A stretch of 64,000 nucleotides of DNA from Icerya purchasi. Taxonomy: Eukaryota > Arthropoda > Insecta > Hemiptera > Monophlebidae. The DNA is taken from the NCBI GenBank assembly GCA_039619475.1, contig CM077115.1, positions 394,602,557 through 394,666,556 of the forward strand, read 5' to 3'. Of this stretch, positions 9,541 to 22,700 are shown in pieces. Below the pieces are notes generated by a model, which was not told the origin of the DNA, made no database searches, and worked only from the letters and a program-made list of their open reading frames with translations. The position numbers and the translations under genes are program-made. Within the stretch, counting starts at the first letter, position 1. Each line of letters opens with the position of its first letter.

Positions 9541-11930
9541 CAGGAATTCCCAACCAGCTCCCCCCCCCCCCCCCCCCCCAGGGAGCATAGAGAGATTTCA
9601 AGGGGGGCCGAAGTACGTTTGCATTTTCGAAAAAAATAAATAAATTTAACATGTAAATTAAACATCGGACGAGAGGCGTTCAATAAATAATGTGACATAA
9701 CTTCGACAATGACCTTTCAGGCATCTAAAAATTATGAAAAAAATAGCAAAGAAATTAGAAGAAATACTTTATTTTTCGACATAATTTCCGAGAAGCAACT
9801 TCTTCAGCTGCCAGAAATTTGATAACCGCGATTAATCATCATGCCCATCACTAGTCATATCTAAATCAGGAACGCAAAATTACGGCGGCCGATCTACAGT
9901 TATATGTAGGTAAAGAGAATGTAATTACATGTAGGTATTTTACTGTTGTAGGTGTAAAATGGCAGCGAAAAAGAGAAAGTTTTCAGAAGACTATATTAAG
10001 TTTGGATTTACCTTCATAGAGAAAGACGAGCTACAATTGGTTCAGTGTGTGATATGTATGAAAGTTTTAAGTAATGATAGCATGATGCCCAATCGCCTTG
10101 AAAGGCATTTGAGCCAGCAACATACTACTCTGATTTCGAAGACGAACGAGTTTTTATTTTCGTCTAAAGCAGAATTACTGAAGCACATGAAATTGGATAA
10201 GCCGAGAAGTTATCAAACAGGTGTATCATTGCATTTGAAAACTTCATTTGAAATAGCTTATTTGATAGCAAAGCAAAAGAAAACGCACACTATCAGAGAG
10301 GAATTAATCAAACCACGTGCCCTAAAAGCCACGCAGATAATTTTAAGGGAAGAATCGGAGAAAAAAATGAAGTCAATAACATAGTCAAGCGTAAAATCGA
10401 TGATGTTGCAGGAGACAAAAAGTCACAAATAATTGACAGAGTAAAATTATCATTTTTTTCCATTAGTTGCGATGAATCCACTGACATCGTCAATTGCGCA
10501 TAGTTAACAGTTTATGTTTGTTACGTCAGTGCAGATCACATTGAAGAAGAGATTTTGTACCCCCAATTTTCGACAGCAGGTACTAAATCTGAAGATATAT
10601 TTAATTTAATATCTGATTTCATTGAAAAAAATTATTTGGATTGGAATAAACTTATTGGACTTTGCACAGATGGCGCCCCTGCAATGATAAATGTACGATC
10701 AGGCTTAGCTCAAAAACTCAAGGAAAATAATCCCGCGATAGTGTGTACTAATTGTTTTATTCACCGGCAAGCTTTGGCTTCCAAAAGAAAATTGCCACAT
10801 AAATTACGTCAGACTTTGGACTCAGCTGTAAAAGATTTTAAAGTACATCAAGCGCAGCGCTTTGAACAGTCGATTATTTAGTTTACTTTGCGAAGATCTT
10901 GGATCACAGAGCCCTTCTATTCCACACAGAAGTACGCTGGTTGTCTAAGGGCAATATGTTGGCTCGCTTTTATAAATTGAAAGAAGAGGTCATCCTCGTT
11001 CTTGAGTTCAAAGAAAAAAAAGATTTTTTACAAATATATTCAACAATGAACAATTTCAATGGAGGTTGATCTATTCAACCGATATATTTGATGCCTTGAA
11101 TCAGCTAAATTTAAAGCTTCAAGGCAGAAACGGCACTGTAATAAATGATCATATTCACGGGTTCATATCAAAGCTTCAACTTTGGATTCAAAAGGTGTCT
11201 GCTGAAAATGTAATAATATATTTTTCTCGACTATTCGATGCAATTAAAAGTAAAAAACTGGAAGAAGATTTGAAAGCTGAAATACAAACTCATTTGCAAG
11301 CGCTGGAAGACGAATTTCACTGATACTATCGAAATTCAGAGTCACCAATATGGCACATGACCAGAAACCCATTTGTTGTCGATGTCTTACAATTACCAGA
11401 AGTTCAGGAAGAATTTCTAGAAATGAAGGCCGATTCGACAACGAAAGATGACTTCCATCTCTTGACATTGGAGAAATTTTGGATCAAACGATTCCTTGTT
11501 AATTCCAAAGTTGCTTTTCTTGCTTTGGGAATACTTGTTCTTTTTTCTCCGACTTACTTATGTGAGACAGGGTTTTTAGCACTGTTTTTAATTAAAACTA
11601 AGCAGCGAAATCGTCTCGCCATCGATAGCGATCTGACGATAGCTCTGGCAAAAAATGAACCTAGAATCAACCAACTGGTGCAAATTGCATGCAAGCTCAA
11701 CTATTCATTAGTATTCTAATTATAATAAATTATTTCGATAAAAAACGTTTTAAATTTGGTTAAAGTTTATTTTCTACAACTTAAAATTAAAATTAAAATA
11801 AACAAGTGTCGTTAAACCAATATGCGTTATTTTTAATGAAAAAATTAAGGGGCATGAAAATGTTATTTATAATTTGGGAGTGGTGGGGGGGGGGGGGGGT
11901 GCTTGACGAAAAAAAGGTTGGGAAACCCTG
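9541..11930 (+). mobile_element. hAT transposon, complete but inactivated (2390 bp)
   Basis: Terminal inverted repeats are caggaattcccaacc (9541-9555) and the complement of cagggtttcccaacc (11916-11930), with 13 of 15 matching. An 8-bp target duplication flanks it: tgtaagag (9533-9540) and cgtaagag (11931-11938), with one difference. Just inside the ends lie a C-run (9559-9580) and its mirror G-run (11886-11899). Between them is a BED-zinc-finger hAT transposase in several frames. The 8-bp duplication and the CAGGG... ends are diagnostic of hAT. Confidence 0.92.
9959..11719 (+). pseudogene. hAT transposase of the ZBED5/Charlie-like type, frameshifted
   Basis: The fragments in order are: 9959-10384, a BED-type zinc finger (CVICMKVLSND, then HLSQQH) and the start of the transposase; 10385-10881 in another frame, with SCDESTD, LCTDGAPAM and the CFIHRQAL box; ~10890-11060 with TEVRWLSKGN; and 11066-11719, an insertion domain and the C-terminal dimerisation region (TYLCETGFLAL, KTKQRNRL, EPRINQL). 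Two frame changes (about 10370 and 10880-11060) and in-frame stops near 10501 and 11321 inactivate it. The conserved acidic and His residues are still visible, so decay is moderate. It cannot encode a working transposase as it stands. Confidence 0.88.
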
Positions 11931-11938
11931 CGTAAGAG

Positions 11939-13546
11939 TATACCAAATCAAATCATGTATTTATTATCAAATCAAAGTTTTAGCTCTTGCCTTATTCTCA
12001 CTTCCTATTCAGACAAACCGTTTTATCAGATTTCTCGTTTTCCTGCTATTATTCCTTTGTTCGATTCGATTAATCCCGAATTATTACGTCTTCAATAATT
12101 GCGCATATGCTCATCTTCATTCGGGGACATTTATTTCCATATTTTCTCTCTTCTCCAAGGCTTTCCTTTTCACTTAATACTACTTTCTTTTATTCCTTTA
12201 TTTTTTGAATTTCGCAAACTGGTCTGTAATCGCACAGGTGCTTAAAATAAAGAGAGAAAAAATGTCAAAAAGAAGCTTACTTCCACCCACGTATTACCGC
12301 ATAGCTTTTACTTAAATATAAACACCTGCGTTCGAATGCTTGAAATGAAAAAATAAAAAAACAAAAGAAAAACATAAACTGAATATATGCGTATGTAGTT
12401 CTAACATATTTATGTATATCAGCCGCACATATTTCAGTACAAGTAGAGGTATAATTATAAAAAAGATATTAGCGAATTTTAGTCAACTCTTAATCTTTTC
12501 CATTGATTTATGTTTCTCCAACATTTATTCTCTAGCACACTGCGTCCGGCAAATAAACTAGTGTACAAATACACAATATTATTACTGCTTTTTAAGAAAA
12601 CAGGAATAATATTGCGCGCTGAACGATTTTATTAGACATTCCTGTTTGCGAAGGGGTCTTTAGTACTGCCGACCTCTAGGTGGCCTTTCGAGGACCCAGA
12701 GTGGGAAGCAAGTGGCCAAAGACGGCATGTTTATGTGAAAAAAAACACGGATCAGTGTTGTGGGAATAGCTTTCGTTTATTATTACAAATAGCGAAAAAA
12801 TGATGATAGACAGCCGCAGGGCGCGTCAGAATAGCGTAAACTTTCGAAAAAAAAAAATCACTTAATACGTTAAAAAAATTTGTATGTAGTTAATATTTAT
12901 ATATTTAAGAAACTGATGGCTGGGAAAATGACTAGTAGGTTTTGCAATTGCGCATTGGCAACGTAACAAAATAATACGATTTTTAGTTAAATGTTTTATT
13001 CGGTCCTATCCAGTATTTTTTTATCCAGTAATAAAAGTTTTGATTTTTTATGTGTCATCTTTTTGAACTATATTGCAAGGTTTTTATCTGTTTTTTTGGG
13101 GAGTGTGCTTTTTTAAAAATCTACTAATTGTAAATTATGAGTAAATCTTAAAAGTACGGTCACTGTCCACACGCAGCTTTGACTTACTAATTGTAATAGT
13201 TCTTACAGGAGCAAGAATTATTAATAATTGAACTACATTAATTTTGGTTCCCGTTTTAGAAGTTTTCATTAATTCCACACCGGATAAAAAAAAAAAAATA
13301 CAGTCTTTATTATATTATATCAATTTCCTTCTGGCCCAATGCTCCTTGTAAGGAAGAAATTTAAAAAAAGAACAACAAAAAACATGTCAATTTAAAAAAT
13401 AGTTTTTGTATTTGTTTAGTATTTTGCCGGTTACGTCTTGTCAGAAAACAAAAAAAAAAAAAGGAAAAATGTTTTTGTATAATAGAAATGTTGTAAATCA
13501 ATCTACGGCTAAAACAATTTTAATTTTTTTTTTTTTTTAAATTTAG
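11939..13546. other. No gene recognised; region upstream of the host gene
   Basis: AT-rich. The 123-codon frame at 11806-12177 begins inside the hAT end and has no recognisable content. A 5' untranslated exon and promoter of the gene at 13547 may lie here or further upstream, but none could be identified. Confidence 0.45.
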
Positions 13547-13773
13547 AAAGACAGAGAGCATGACACTAATTACGAAAACGGTGTTATTAAGCATTTGGTT
13601 GCTGATGCACTTGGCGGACGCGAATGACGATAGTGTTCGTCGAGCATTGAACGAAATCGCCTACAGACAACGTCAACTAGCTTCGCCATATTACACATCT
13701 TCTGACAATGACAACGGGCAGTCTGAACAATCGGATGATCGATTGATGTTTTTGGATGCACTTCCATTACGAG
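13547..13773 (+). other. Host gene coding exon 1 (start codon, signal peptide)
   Basis: Preceded by a pyrimidine tract and acceptor ...tttag (ends 13546), so a 5' untranslated exon is expected upstream. The ATG at 13560 is the first in the exon. The donor is cgag|gtagta at 13773/13774, phase 1. Encodes the signal peptide and residues to 71 plus one base. Confidence 0.8.
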
Positions 13774-16700
13774 GTAGTATAAAGTCTAGCTTTAGAAACT
13801 TATCGCTGTAATCACTAAAACCGGGAGGGCTCAATTATATTCCGCCGTTTTGGCATGTTTATGCAAAAATTAGGCTGGTTATCGGATAATCAGATGTAGC
13901 TTAAAACTAGCAAACATTGTTCATTTTAAATATCATTGACTGACTTAAAATAATACCGAGACATTAGATGTTTTGTTTTTAAAAGTTTCTATTCAGCCCG
14001 TTTTGTTCGATTGTATGTTTGCGTGCAGTTCTCTATACCCTTATTTTAACCTACTTGCACCTCTGTTCGAGAACGTTGAAATTTTGCATGGCTTGTTTGT
14101 CGTCAGTGACGATGAAATATAATAATTTCTTTTTCTCAATAAATCAAATTATAAAATAAAAGTTTATTATTGGTGTAGTTTTTTTCTTTTTCTTTTAGGG
14201 TTTGGTCGACATGGGCACTGGTCTAAGAAGTGAGGAAGGAAGCGAAAGTTTAAATCTTTACGCGATCAAAGAACGAATACAAACGCCGGTATAACAGAAG
14301 GAGAGAAGGCAAAAGGAGGATGAAGATATGGCTGAACAGACAGATATGAGGAATCAAGATTAGAAAATGATCAGAAATAATAGTTACTCCATGATTTAGG
14401 ATAAGTAGCTGTGGAGAGAAAAAAGATGTTATCGGATTAAAAAACTTTTCATTATTACATGGAAGAATTTAAGGACATTACTATTGTTTGTGTAGTGTCA
14501 ATTCTATATGGTGTGTTAGCATTTATTTTGAATTATTGCCTTTCGTTAGCTAATACTAAACAATTATAAATTATATGGTGGATATCATCAAGAACAGCGG
14601 CTTGCAAAACAGGGGGGGGGGGGGTAGTCGTCAGTCCGAGAGAAAAAACTGCAGGGGCGAGGCTCCCTCAGAAAAATATATATTATACCAGTATTATATC
14701 AGTTATTTAATAAAGATCCAAGAAAAATAAACGAAAAGCTAAATAAATATGGAGAGAGATCGTTTGAATTAATAAAATTTAATTTTTTAACCACATTAAA
14801 TATTATATCGTCGTCACAAAAATTTTTAAGTGGCCATCGAACCGAAAAACCAGAAACCAGAAATTTTGGATACTTGGAAAAAATAAAAAATTCGATAAGA
14901 GAAAATCATTTAAAATAAAGAAGAAAACCGTTTTTATTTCACTTCATAATTAAAGCCTCTTTTTATTTATATAAAATATTATAATAAACGGCATTCTTTT
15001 TTTATTAATGTATATAAGCCTCTCTATGTATAGGGATGATTTATGACCCCCCCCCCCCCCCCCCCCCCTCCCCACCGTTGTAAAACGTTGGCACGCCACT
15101 GGTCAAGAATTTCCATTTTGCAGTATTTACAGTATAGGCTATATTCTATTTTAAACCTGTGTCGGTATTCACCAATTGCACCATGTCCAGTACATTACAA
15201 AAAAGTTATGGGCAAATTTTTTATCTTGATTTTTTCTTTAATGTCTAGGAGGAATTGTAGGTTTTTCGACCACAGTTTTCTGCGTTCCAGCGCATTTGCC
15301 ACATATTAAGGATTTTGATACTTACAAATTTTTTGAGTAGATTAAGGGTTGGAGTTAGTAACAGATTATTTATGATGTTTTGATTTTGCACAAAGATTAA
15401 GGACATTTTAATAATTCTGTATATTGAAGTTATTGCTCGTCCTACTAGGAAGAAGAGGTCTAACGGAATAGTGTTGGATATAATATAGGCAGCAGAAGGG
15501 AGAGTACTGTTCTGTACATTGATGCAATATTTAAAATAAATTTCCTTTGTTATTTATTTACTTTAATAAGTATTTTCTTATTGATATATACACTGGAAAT
15601 CAATATATTGCCTGAACAATTCCTTTATATAAAATAGACCTTGCCCTATAGCTCATTCCAAAAGTGTGTGATAAGATTTTTTTAAGTTTATCATAAACCT
15701 TAATACATTTATTATTTATCTCCTTCAAATGGGAATTGAATTTGAGTTCACGGTCGATCGTAATTCCAAGATACTTTTTTTCATTAACTATCTGCACAGG
15801 TTGACCCATTTTTAGTACGATGAAAGTAGCAAAAAGGATAAAAATAATAAAATATAATGGTTGTTGTTGGCGATAGATAAGGTCGAGTTAGTGTACCGAA
15901 ATAATTAAGAGCGAGTAATTATTACGTTATGTATTTGAAAATCGGATAATAAAGCCGGAAAATACTCGTAGGACCATCGATACGCGCCAAGTCAAAGAAA
16001 AAAAAAACAAAAGCAATTGCAAGAATAAAAGAAAGTAACAAAGCGAGCACATGAATATTATAAATGTGAGCAATTTACGTGGGGCATTGAGGCATTCAGA
16101 GATGGTAAAAAAAATACAGTTCTATTCAAACGGATTTCAAACGGCGCAACTAATTTTAGCGAATCCTCGAATATAATAATAACGACGGACCACTAAAGCT
16201 TAATTACAGTAAGAATTGAAAAGGAAATCATGAAAAACAGAACAAAAGTAGAACAACAAACGACAGCACGTTTTTTCATACATTCACGGGACAAATTGGC
16301 CGTCATCAGCATTCAACACACGTAACTTTTACAACTACCTGTTGCAGACTAAAAAGCCACGTCGTCTGAACAAAGGCCACACCATCTCTTAGAAAAATGG
16401 CTACCCATTTATAGAGCCACTAGTGTACGAAGGAATTTAATTTATAGAATGATTCTAAATATATATATATATCTATACATATATGTATAAAGAAAAAAAA
16501 ATTCTTCTTTAACCGAAAGAAACAAAGCGGGTAATTATTTACATGCAAAGAAAAATAAACGTAAATTAAGGTTAAAAAAGGGAATACAGCCGGTGAAATT
16601 AGATTAAAAGCGAAATAGCCAACGGAAAGCCTTCCGAAAAATAGACGGCGAAAAAGCAAATTTAGATAGTTCTGCTAAGAAAAGAACGAATGAAAATAGA

Positions 16701-19700
16701 AAAATTTTGTCGACAATCGTAATTTTAAACAACATTTTTTGCTAGAATAAAGAACATGAAAAAGATTAAATAAAATATTTTCTTTAACAAAAGTTTTTAT
16801 TTCGCAGCTGAACAGAAGCTTTTTAATTAATTTTATTTTTAAATTTTAAATTCGAATTGAGAGTTAAAAAGTTGAGCTATTGTACAATATTTATCCGAAA
16901 AAAGTTTTATTTAAAAAAATCCATTTAAATTTTTTCTACGGTCTGCTGTAAAAACCGGAAAAAAACTTGAAAATTTTGACTTGATAAAAGGGAAGTTGAA
17001 AATTTAACTACTGATACTTCGGAAAGAAGATTTAAATATAGGTTTTTTTCGTTTTTTCCAAAAAAAGAAAAAAAAAAGAAGAATGGTTTAAAACTTTTGG
17101 AAAAAATCATTTTTTTAACTTCGTCGACAATTCTTCTGAAAATAATTTTCATTAATAAATGTATAAAATGGAAATGTACAAGGTGTTTTTTTTTGCTTTT
17201 TTTTTTTTGGATTGCGCGGAAAATATTCGGGATTGGATGGAATTTTCATGGGAAAATTCTGAATTTTTTCAGTTAGAAATCGATCAGATCGACGATTGCT
17301 GAGAAAAGGTTTTTGGCATATTTATCCAAAGTCGAAAGTATTGTCGTATAATATATATTCCCGACTGTCGATTTATTCACTTCTTACTTTAGATACGTAC
17401 TAACCCGGACTTTAAAACTTATTTATGCGTTCTTCAAATATTTAATTAAAATATTTACCTGTTCATTACCCGAATAAGATAAAATAACGAATATACGAGG
17501 CACGTTCAAAAAGTAAGGTTTCCACCCCCTGTAAAACCGGTTAGAATAAACTTTCGGAAGTGGATCTCATTGCGTTCTAGCTACAATATTCAAGTTTAAA
17601 CTAGTGTCTAGACTGCAATACTGTATATGTTTCTTCGTTTTCGAGTTACCTGAATTAATCGTGAGTGAAATTCTGAAAGTTGCCGCCGACTACGAGTTGT
17701 GCTAATTAATTCGTTTTTTAAACCGCATAAAAAAATTCCACCAATTTCAATCGACAAATAGTGGAATTTTATTGTGATGAGTGTTCAATATGTTTGTAAA
17801 TGGTGCCGTGAATTGCGAGGAGGTAGAACGAATGTAAAGGACGAGCAACGGGGAGCGGCAGACCATCCGTAATCTCAGACACGAACTGGTGCGAAAAATT
17901 AAAGAAATCCTGCGATCCGATCGCCGCTGAAACCATTTCCAATCTTCATACTACGCATTTCATCTTGCATGAAAGATTAAATTTTAGAGAACTTTGTGCA
18001 AGATGGGTTCTCTAAACTTCTCACGGAGGAGCATAAAGCACATGTAACATTTTCATGAAGAAGGCAACGAACTTCTCGATAAAATCGTCACAGGTGATGC
18101 AACCTAGGTATTTCACGGCACACTAGGAACAAAAAGAATGACCAATTATTCGCCCGGTGTTGTGAAGGCAAAACAAACACTGACTCGGAAGGAGTTTATG
18201 GCGACCGTCTTCTGGGATTGCAAAAAAGTTATTTTGTTTGGATTCATGGAACCCGGAACGATTGTCAAAGGGGAAAAGCTATCGTCAGATATTAACCAAC
18301 TTTCGTCGGGCAGTCCGAAACAAAAGACATGGAAGATTGATCCAAGGCATCGAGATACTCCATGACAATGCTCGCCCTCACACTGCTCGAGAAACCTGTG
18401 ACCTCATCGCTCAGTTTGGCTGGAATACCTTACCTCGCCCAGCCTACAGTCCGGCCCTAGTATCTAGCGATTACCATTTGTTTACAAAGCTCAAAAGAGA
18501 CATCGCATTAAAAAAATTCGCGACCGACGAGGAGTTGAAAAATTTCGTTCTTACCCGGTTACAAAATTTGGCCGTAAGTTTTTACGAAGAAGGTATTTTA
18601 TATGTTAATTTCTCGACTCGACAAAAGCTTAAATTTGAAAGGTGAATATGTGGAAAAGTAAATAAAAGTATGCTGAATTCAGTGCCGATGTCCGTTTTTT
18701 TTTGTAGCTCTATTAGTTTCGAAAATAAAAAATAAGAAACCTTACTTTTTGAACGTCCCGCGTACGAATAAATAAAAAATTGTTCGAAACGAATATACGG
18801 TTTCCCGGAATATCTGTAATCAAAGGCTAGAGAGAAGGGGAAATAAATATAGTACACGTTGGGCTGTCTTCCACAAAAAAAAATTTCTTATCTCTTTTCT
18901 AACTTAAAGTGGGATATTTCGAAAAATATATTTCTGGCAAATCTATACGTTCACTTTAAAAGGGTTCTAGTATTTATGCTTAGATAATTATTCGTTGTTT
19001 TATCAACTAATTAATTAATAAACAGGATTTTGACATTTACTTCCTCTATTTAAAAACAGACACTGGTGACGATCGACAGTTTGCCTATCCGAAGTCTCGG
19101 CTGCCGTCGGACAGTTTAGACTTTTCGGGAGCGGAGGAGGAAGACGACAGCAGCGTCGAAAACGATGTAAACGGAGAGAAAGAAAGATACCTGAAAAATC
19201 GTTTGCTAGAAAGATTACTGTTGGACTATCTGCTAAACGACGAAGAGAGTTTGACGTATCCGCGTCAGACGAAGCGATCGTTTTTCCGCGAACGAACAGA
19301 AACTCCGGAAACTCTGCAATCGTTGTTCGATGATGACGGCGAATTCGCGGAAAAGGAAAATCCTTCTTCTTTTCGAGAGCGATCGAAAGATGTGCAAAGG
19401 GAGAAAACCATCGGGCGTCTCATCGACTCGGCAGCGGAAGCGGACCGAGATTCGTATGCGCCGGACGACTATATGCTGGCGTTGAATTCGGTCTGGGAAA
19501 AGTACAAAGGCAACTATCTCGATAGGAACGACGCCGATCAAGATAGTTTAACGGACGAAGATATCGAGGATTTTCTGCGGTACTTGAACGAGAAAGACGG
19601 CCGAAATAAGAACGACAAACAAATCATCGATTACTACAGTTCGGAAGAGCCGGAGTTCCTCAGTTCGGCCGCGATTCCGTTTGACCAGCGGCAATTGACC

Positions 19701-22700
19701 GGCGACGCGGTCGACAGCGGCATCGACTATCTGCGGAAGAATCCAGCGGTAGTGGAACAGTTAAGGCCGGTGTACGGTAAACGATACTGGCTCGGCAGCG
19801 AGGAAAAATTGCCTTACAACAATTACGTCTTAGCCGACAACAAAGAGATTAAGATCAAAAAGCGATCGCCTTCTTCGGCTATGTACACGTCGCATCGTAA
19901 TTATAACAAAACCGGCGGAGAGTCGTCAACGGCGGACGGCGGTACCAAACGGAAGGAAAATCTCACCGAAGCACCACCGAAGCAGAGCCAGACAAACGGA
20001 TCGTCTACGGTCGTACCGCCGGTACTAGTCGAGAAGGACTTGAAGTTGAATAAAACGCAAAAAAAGTGGAAGGAATTCAAGAAAACCCGTAACGGAAAGC
20101 CGATCTGGGGCGAATCTTCAGGCGCCGGTAAAACGGCGAGAAGCACGAAAAAGGACTTGAGCAAAGAAAATCCGGACAAAACTAGCGGCGTATCCGATAG
20201 ACCGCTAAAGATAGTGAAGAAATCAGTCGACTGGTCTACCTACTTCGGAGTGGACAAGAGGCAGCAGTACTCGAACAATAGACCGTCGAAAGGTACCAAG
20301 CAGCAGCAGCAGCAGCAGCAGAGCGACATCCTGAATCATTACATTCAAGCCTACATTCGACAGAGCATCAGAGATTCGGCCTTTAATCCGGAAACGACCG
20401 CGCGTCGAAAAAACGCCAAACGTTCCTCCAAGCTTTCTACGGTGGACGAAGATTTGAAAGCGGCCGAGGACGCGGTTATCGATAACGTGCTGAAGTATAC
20501 CGGCGCGCATGAGGGTATCACCGATCCGAAGGAGGTGGAGAAGTTCAAGCAGACCGTCATCGGACAGCTTGCAGCCGCTTATAACTTGGAGAAATTGCGG
20601 AAGGCTTTCCGTCGCCAGAACTACATCGAACAGGAAGAAGATGATGGTAGTATCGCTTACGACGACGAACCGGACGACCAGGTAGCCGCCAGAGGTAGTG
20701 CTGGACCCTTATCCCGGCACTATTCGCAGGATTCAGGTATTCGATTTCTTTAATTCACTCTAAATTGAAATCTCTCGAAGGAACATCGGTTAAAAAGCTC
20801 CTTTTCCGGCAGAAGTGCAAAAAAAAGATAACCGATTACAAGAGCTACCGGTTAAAAGCTTCTCCTTCTATACTAGTGTGATGGCTACACCACAGTTCAT
20901 TAGCCGACTGTGTCTGCGTGTCATTAATCGAAACAAATGAAACAGTGTGAAACAGTGAAATATTTTGAAAACTTTTGTTTCATCTGTTTCAATTGTTTCG
21001 TTTTCGAGTAAGAAGTTTAAGTGTTTCATTTTTATTTTTATTGCGATCCTATATTTGAAATATTATTTTAATCATTTTTAACCAGATTTATTTTTAATAT
21101 TCTTTAAATTTTGATAAAGAAAAATTTGTAGTTGAGGGTAATGTGGTAATGTATTTTTTTTGTAAGGCAAAAGCAAAAATATTCAGTTTTAAAAGTGAAC
21201 AAAACGACACTATTTGCAAACTTTTCTAACAGAAATAGTTAAGCTTTTTAAAACAGTGTGTTTTGGTACATTAGGAAAATTCAATTAATCGAAAAAAATG
21301 GAACAGTGACACGGTGGAACATTTTTAAAACATTTATCTGATAATTTTGTGCACTCGTTAAATAATACTCGAAGTAAAAAATAAATGAAGGACTTTCAAT
21401 ATTTAAAAAAATAATTTAAGCTTACATTGAAAATGGTTATAATTCGGTATTTTTATTTAGATTAGGCTAATTATTACCTTTGACAATATTCGAACTTTAT
21501 CAAGAAAATTGTAAGCAGTTATTAAAAACCTGATTCTAAAAGTTCATTTATATTGAATAATTTATCTGCAAGCTCGAGTAATATTAGAAACGTTGTACAT
21601 CCCCTACTATAGAAAGAAAAATGTAACAAGTGTCATTTGCAGCGGCGGATCCAAAGAGATATTTTGGGGAGGGAAATTATATAATTACCTTATACGGTAG
21701 ACAGTAGATTTCAGAAATACCCCTTGTTTCATAAAGAAAATCGAATAGCGACCTCTTTAGAAATTTAAAAATGCTTTAAAAATACATGATTATAACAATT
21801 TTTAATTTAACTTCTTATATTTAGGGGTGAAAAATAAAACGAAATTATAAAATTATGCCTAAAAATTGGTAGTTTAGAATTTGAATAGTAAATTACTAGA
21901 AAAAATAGAACGATATTATTTTTATTTGACTTTAATTCTTCTTTATTTTTGTTAATAATCCGATCCGAATTCTCTTTGTGTTCGTGAGCGAGTAAAAAAC
22001 TTATATATACACTCGACTTGCGATTAGCCGAATTAATTTATGCGACCAGCCGATCCGGACAGCAAAAAATCCGGATACGCCGAAGTTTAAGGGACGGCCT
22101 TTTAAACGTCAACAATGTTGAAGCTACAGTATTTATATTAAATGACAGTACACTATGGGAGAATATGTTCAGGGCCGAGCTTAACCATCTAGGCGCCACG
22201 AGCGCGTCATTTATTTGGCGCCCTTTATTATTTGACATTATAATTTTTAAAAAATTATTTCGAATTTAGCACCATATTTTATATTACATTTAATATAATA
22301 CAAAAAACACAAAAATTTATTTATTATTACTATTATTAATACTTTTTACCGATTCGTTCTCTATGCAATGTACATTGTCACTTAGTCACTAAACATTTAT
22401 TGAAAATCAAAAATAAAACAACTAAAACATAATTTTTCTAACTTTTTTGTCAGCAAACTCTCCAATAAGACTGGCAAAATCTAGGTTTTCTAAAACTTGC
22501 TTTTCAATGGACAGCAAGGCCAAACTGGTTAATCTTGTTTTTGATACATTGTGGACCGCAAGTACGTTTTTATCAATTTTAGTTTGGAAAAACTGCGTTC
22601 ACCACTTACAACGGTCACACTGGTATTGTTAATAGAATACGCAACGTTATCCAGGTGTTGGGATATAACTCTTAAAAGCTGTGCTTTTTGAATTTGAACA

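Larger units (their letters stand above)
13774..19059 (+). other. Intron 1 of the host gene (~5.3 kb)
   Basis: Bounded by gtagta and ...aaaaacag. Holds a LINE thumb-domain fragment on the minus strand (~15600-15830), a possible decayed hAT-like element between a G-run (14608) and a C-run (15045), and a dead mariner (17496-18762) whose end lies only ~300 bp before exon 2. The rest (13.8-14.6 kb, 15.9-17.5 kb) is AT-rich with nothing recognised. Confidence 0.75.

Noticed and set aside
11806..12177. 123-codon plus-strand frame
   Set aside because: Starts inside the hAT end, reads through a G-run as polyglycine and crosses the target duplication; not a gene.
15043..15309. 88-codon frame beginning with polyproline
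   Set aside because: Its start is a C-run; the rest has no recognisable content.
19233..20560. Four minus-strand frames of 69-102 codons
   Set aside because: Antisense shadows of the GC-richer host exon 2.
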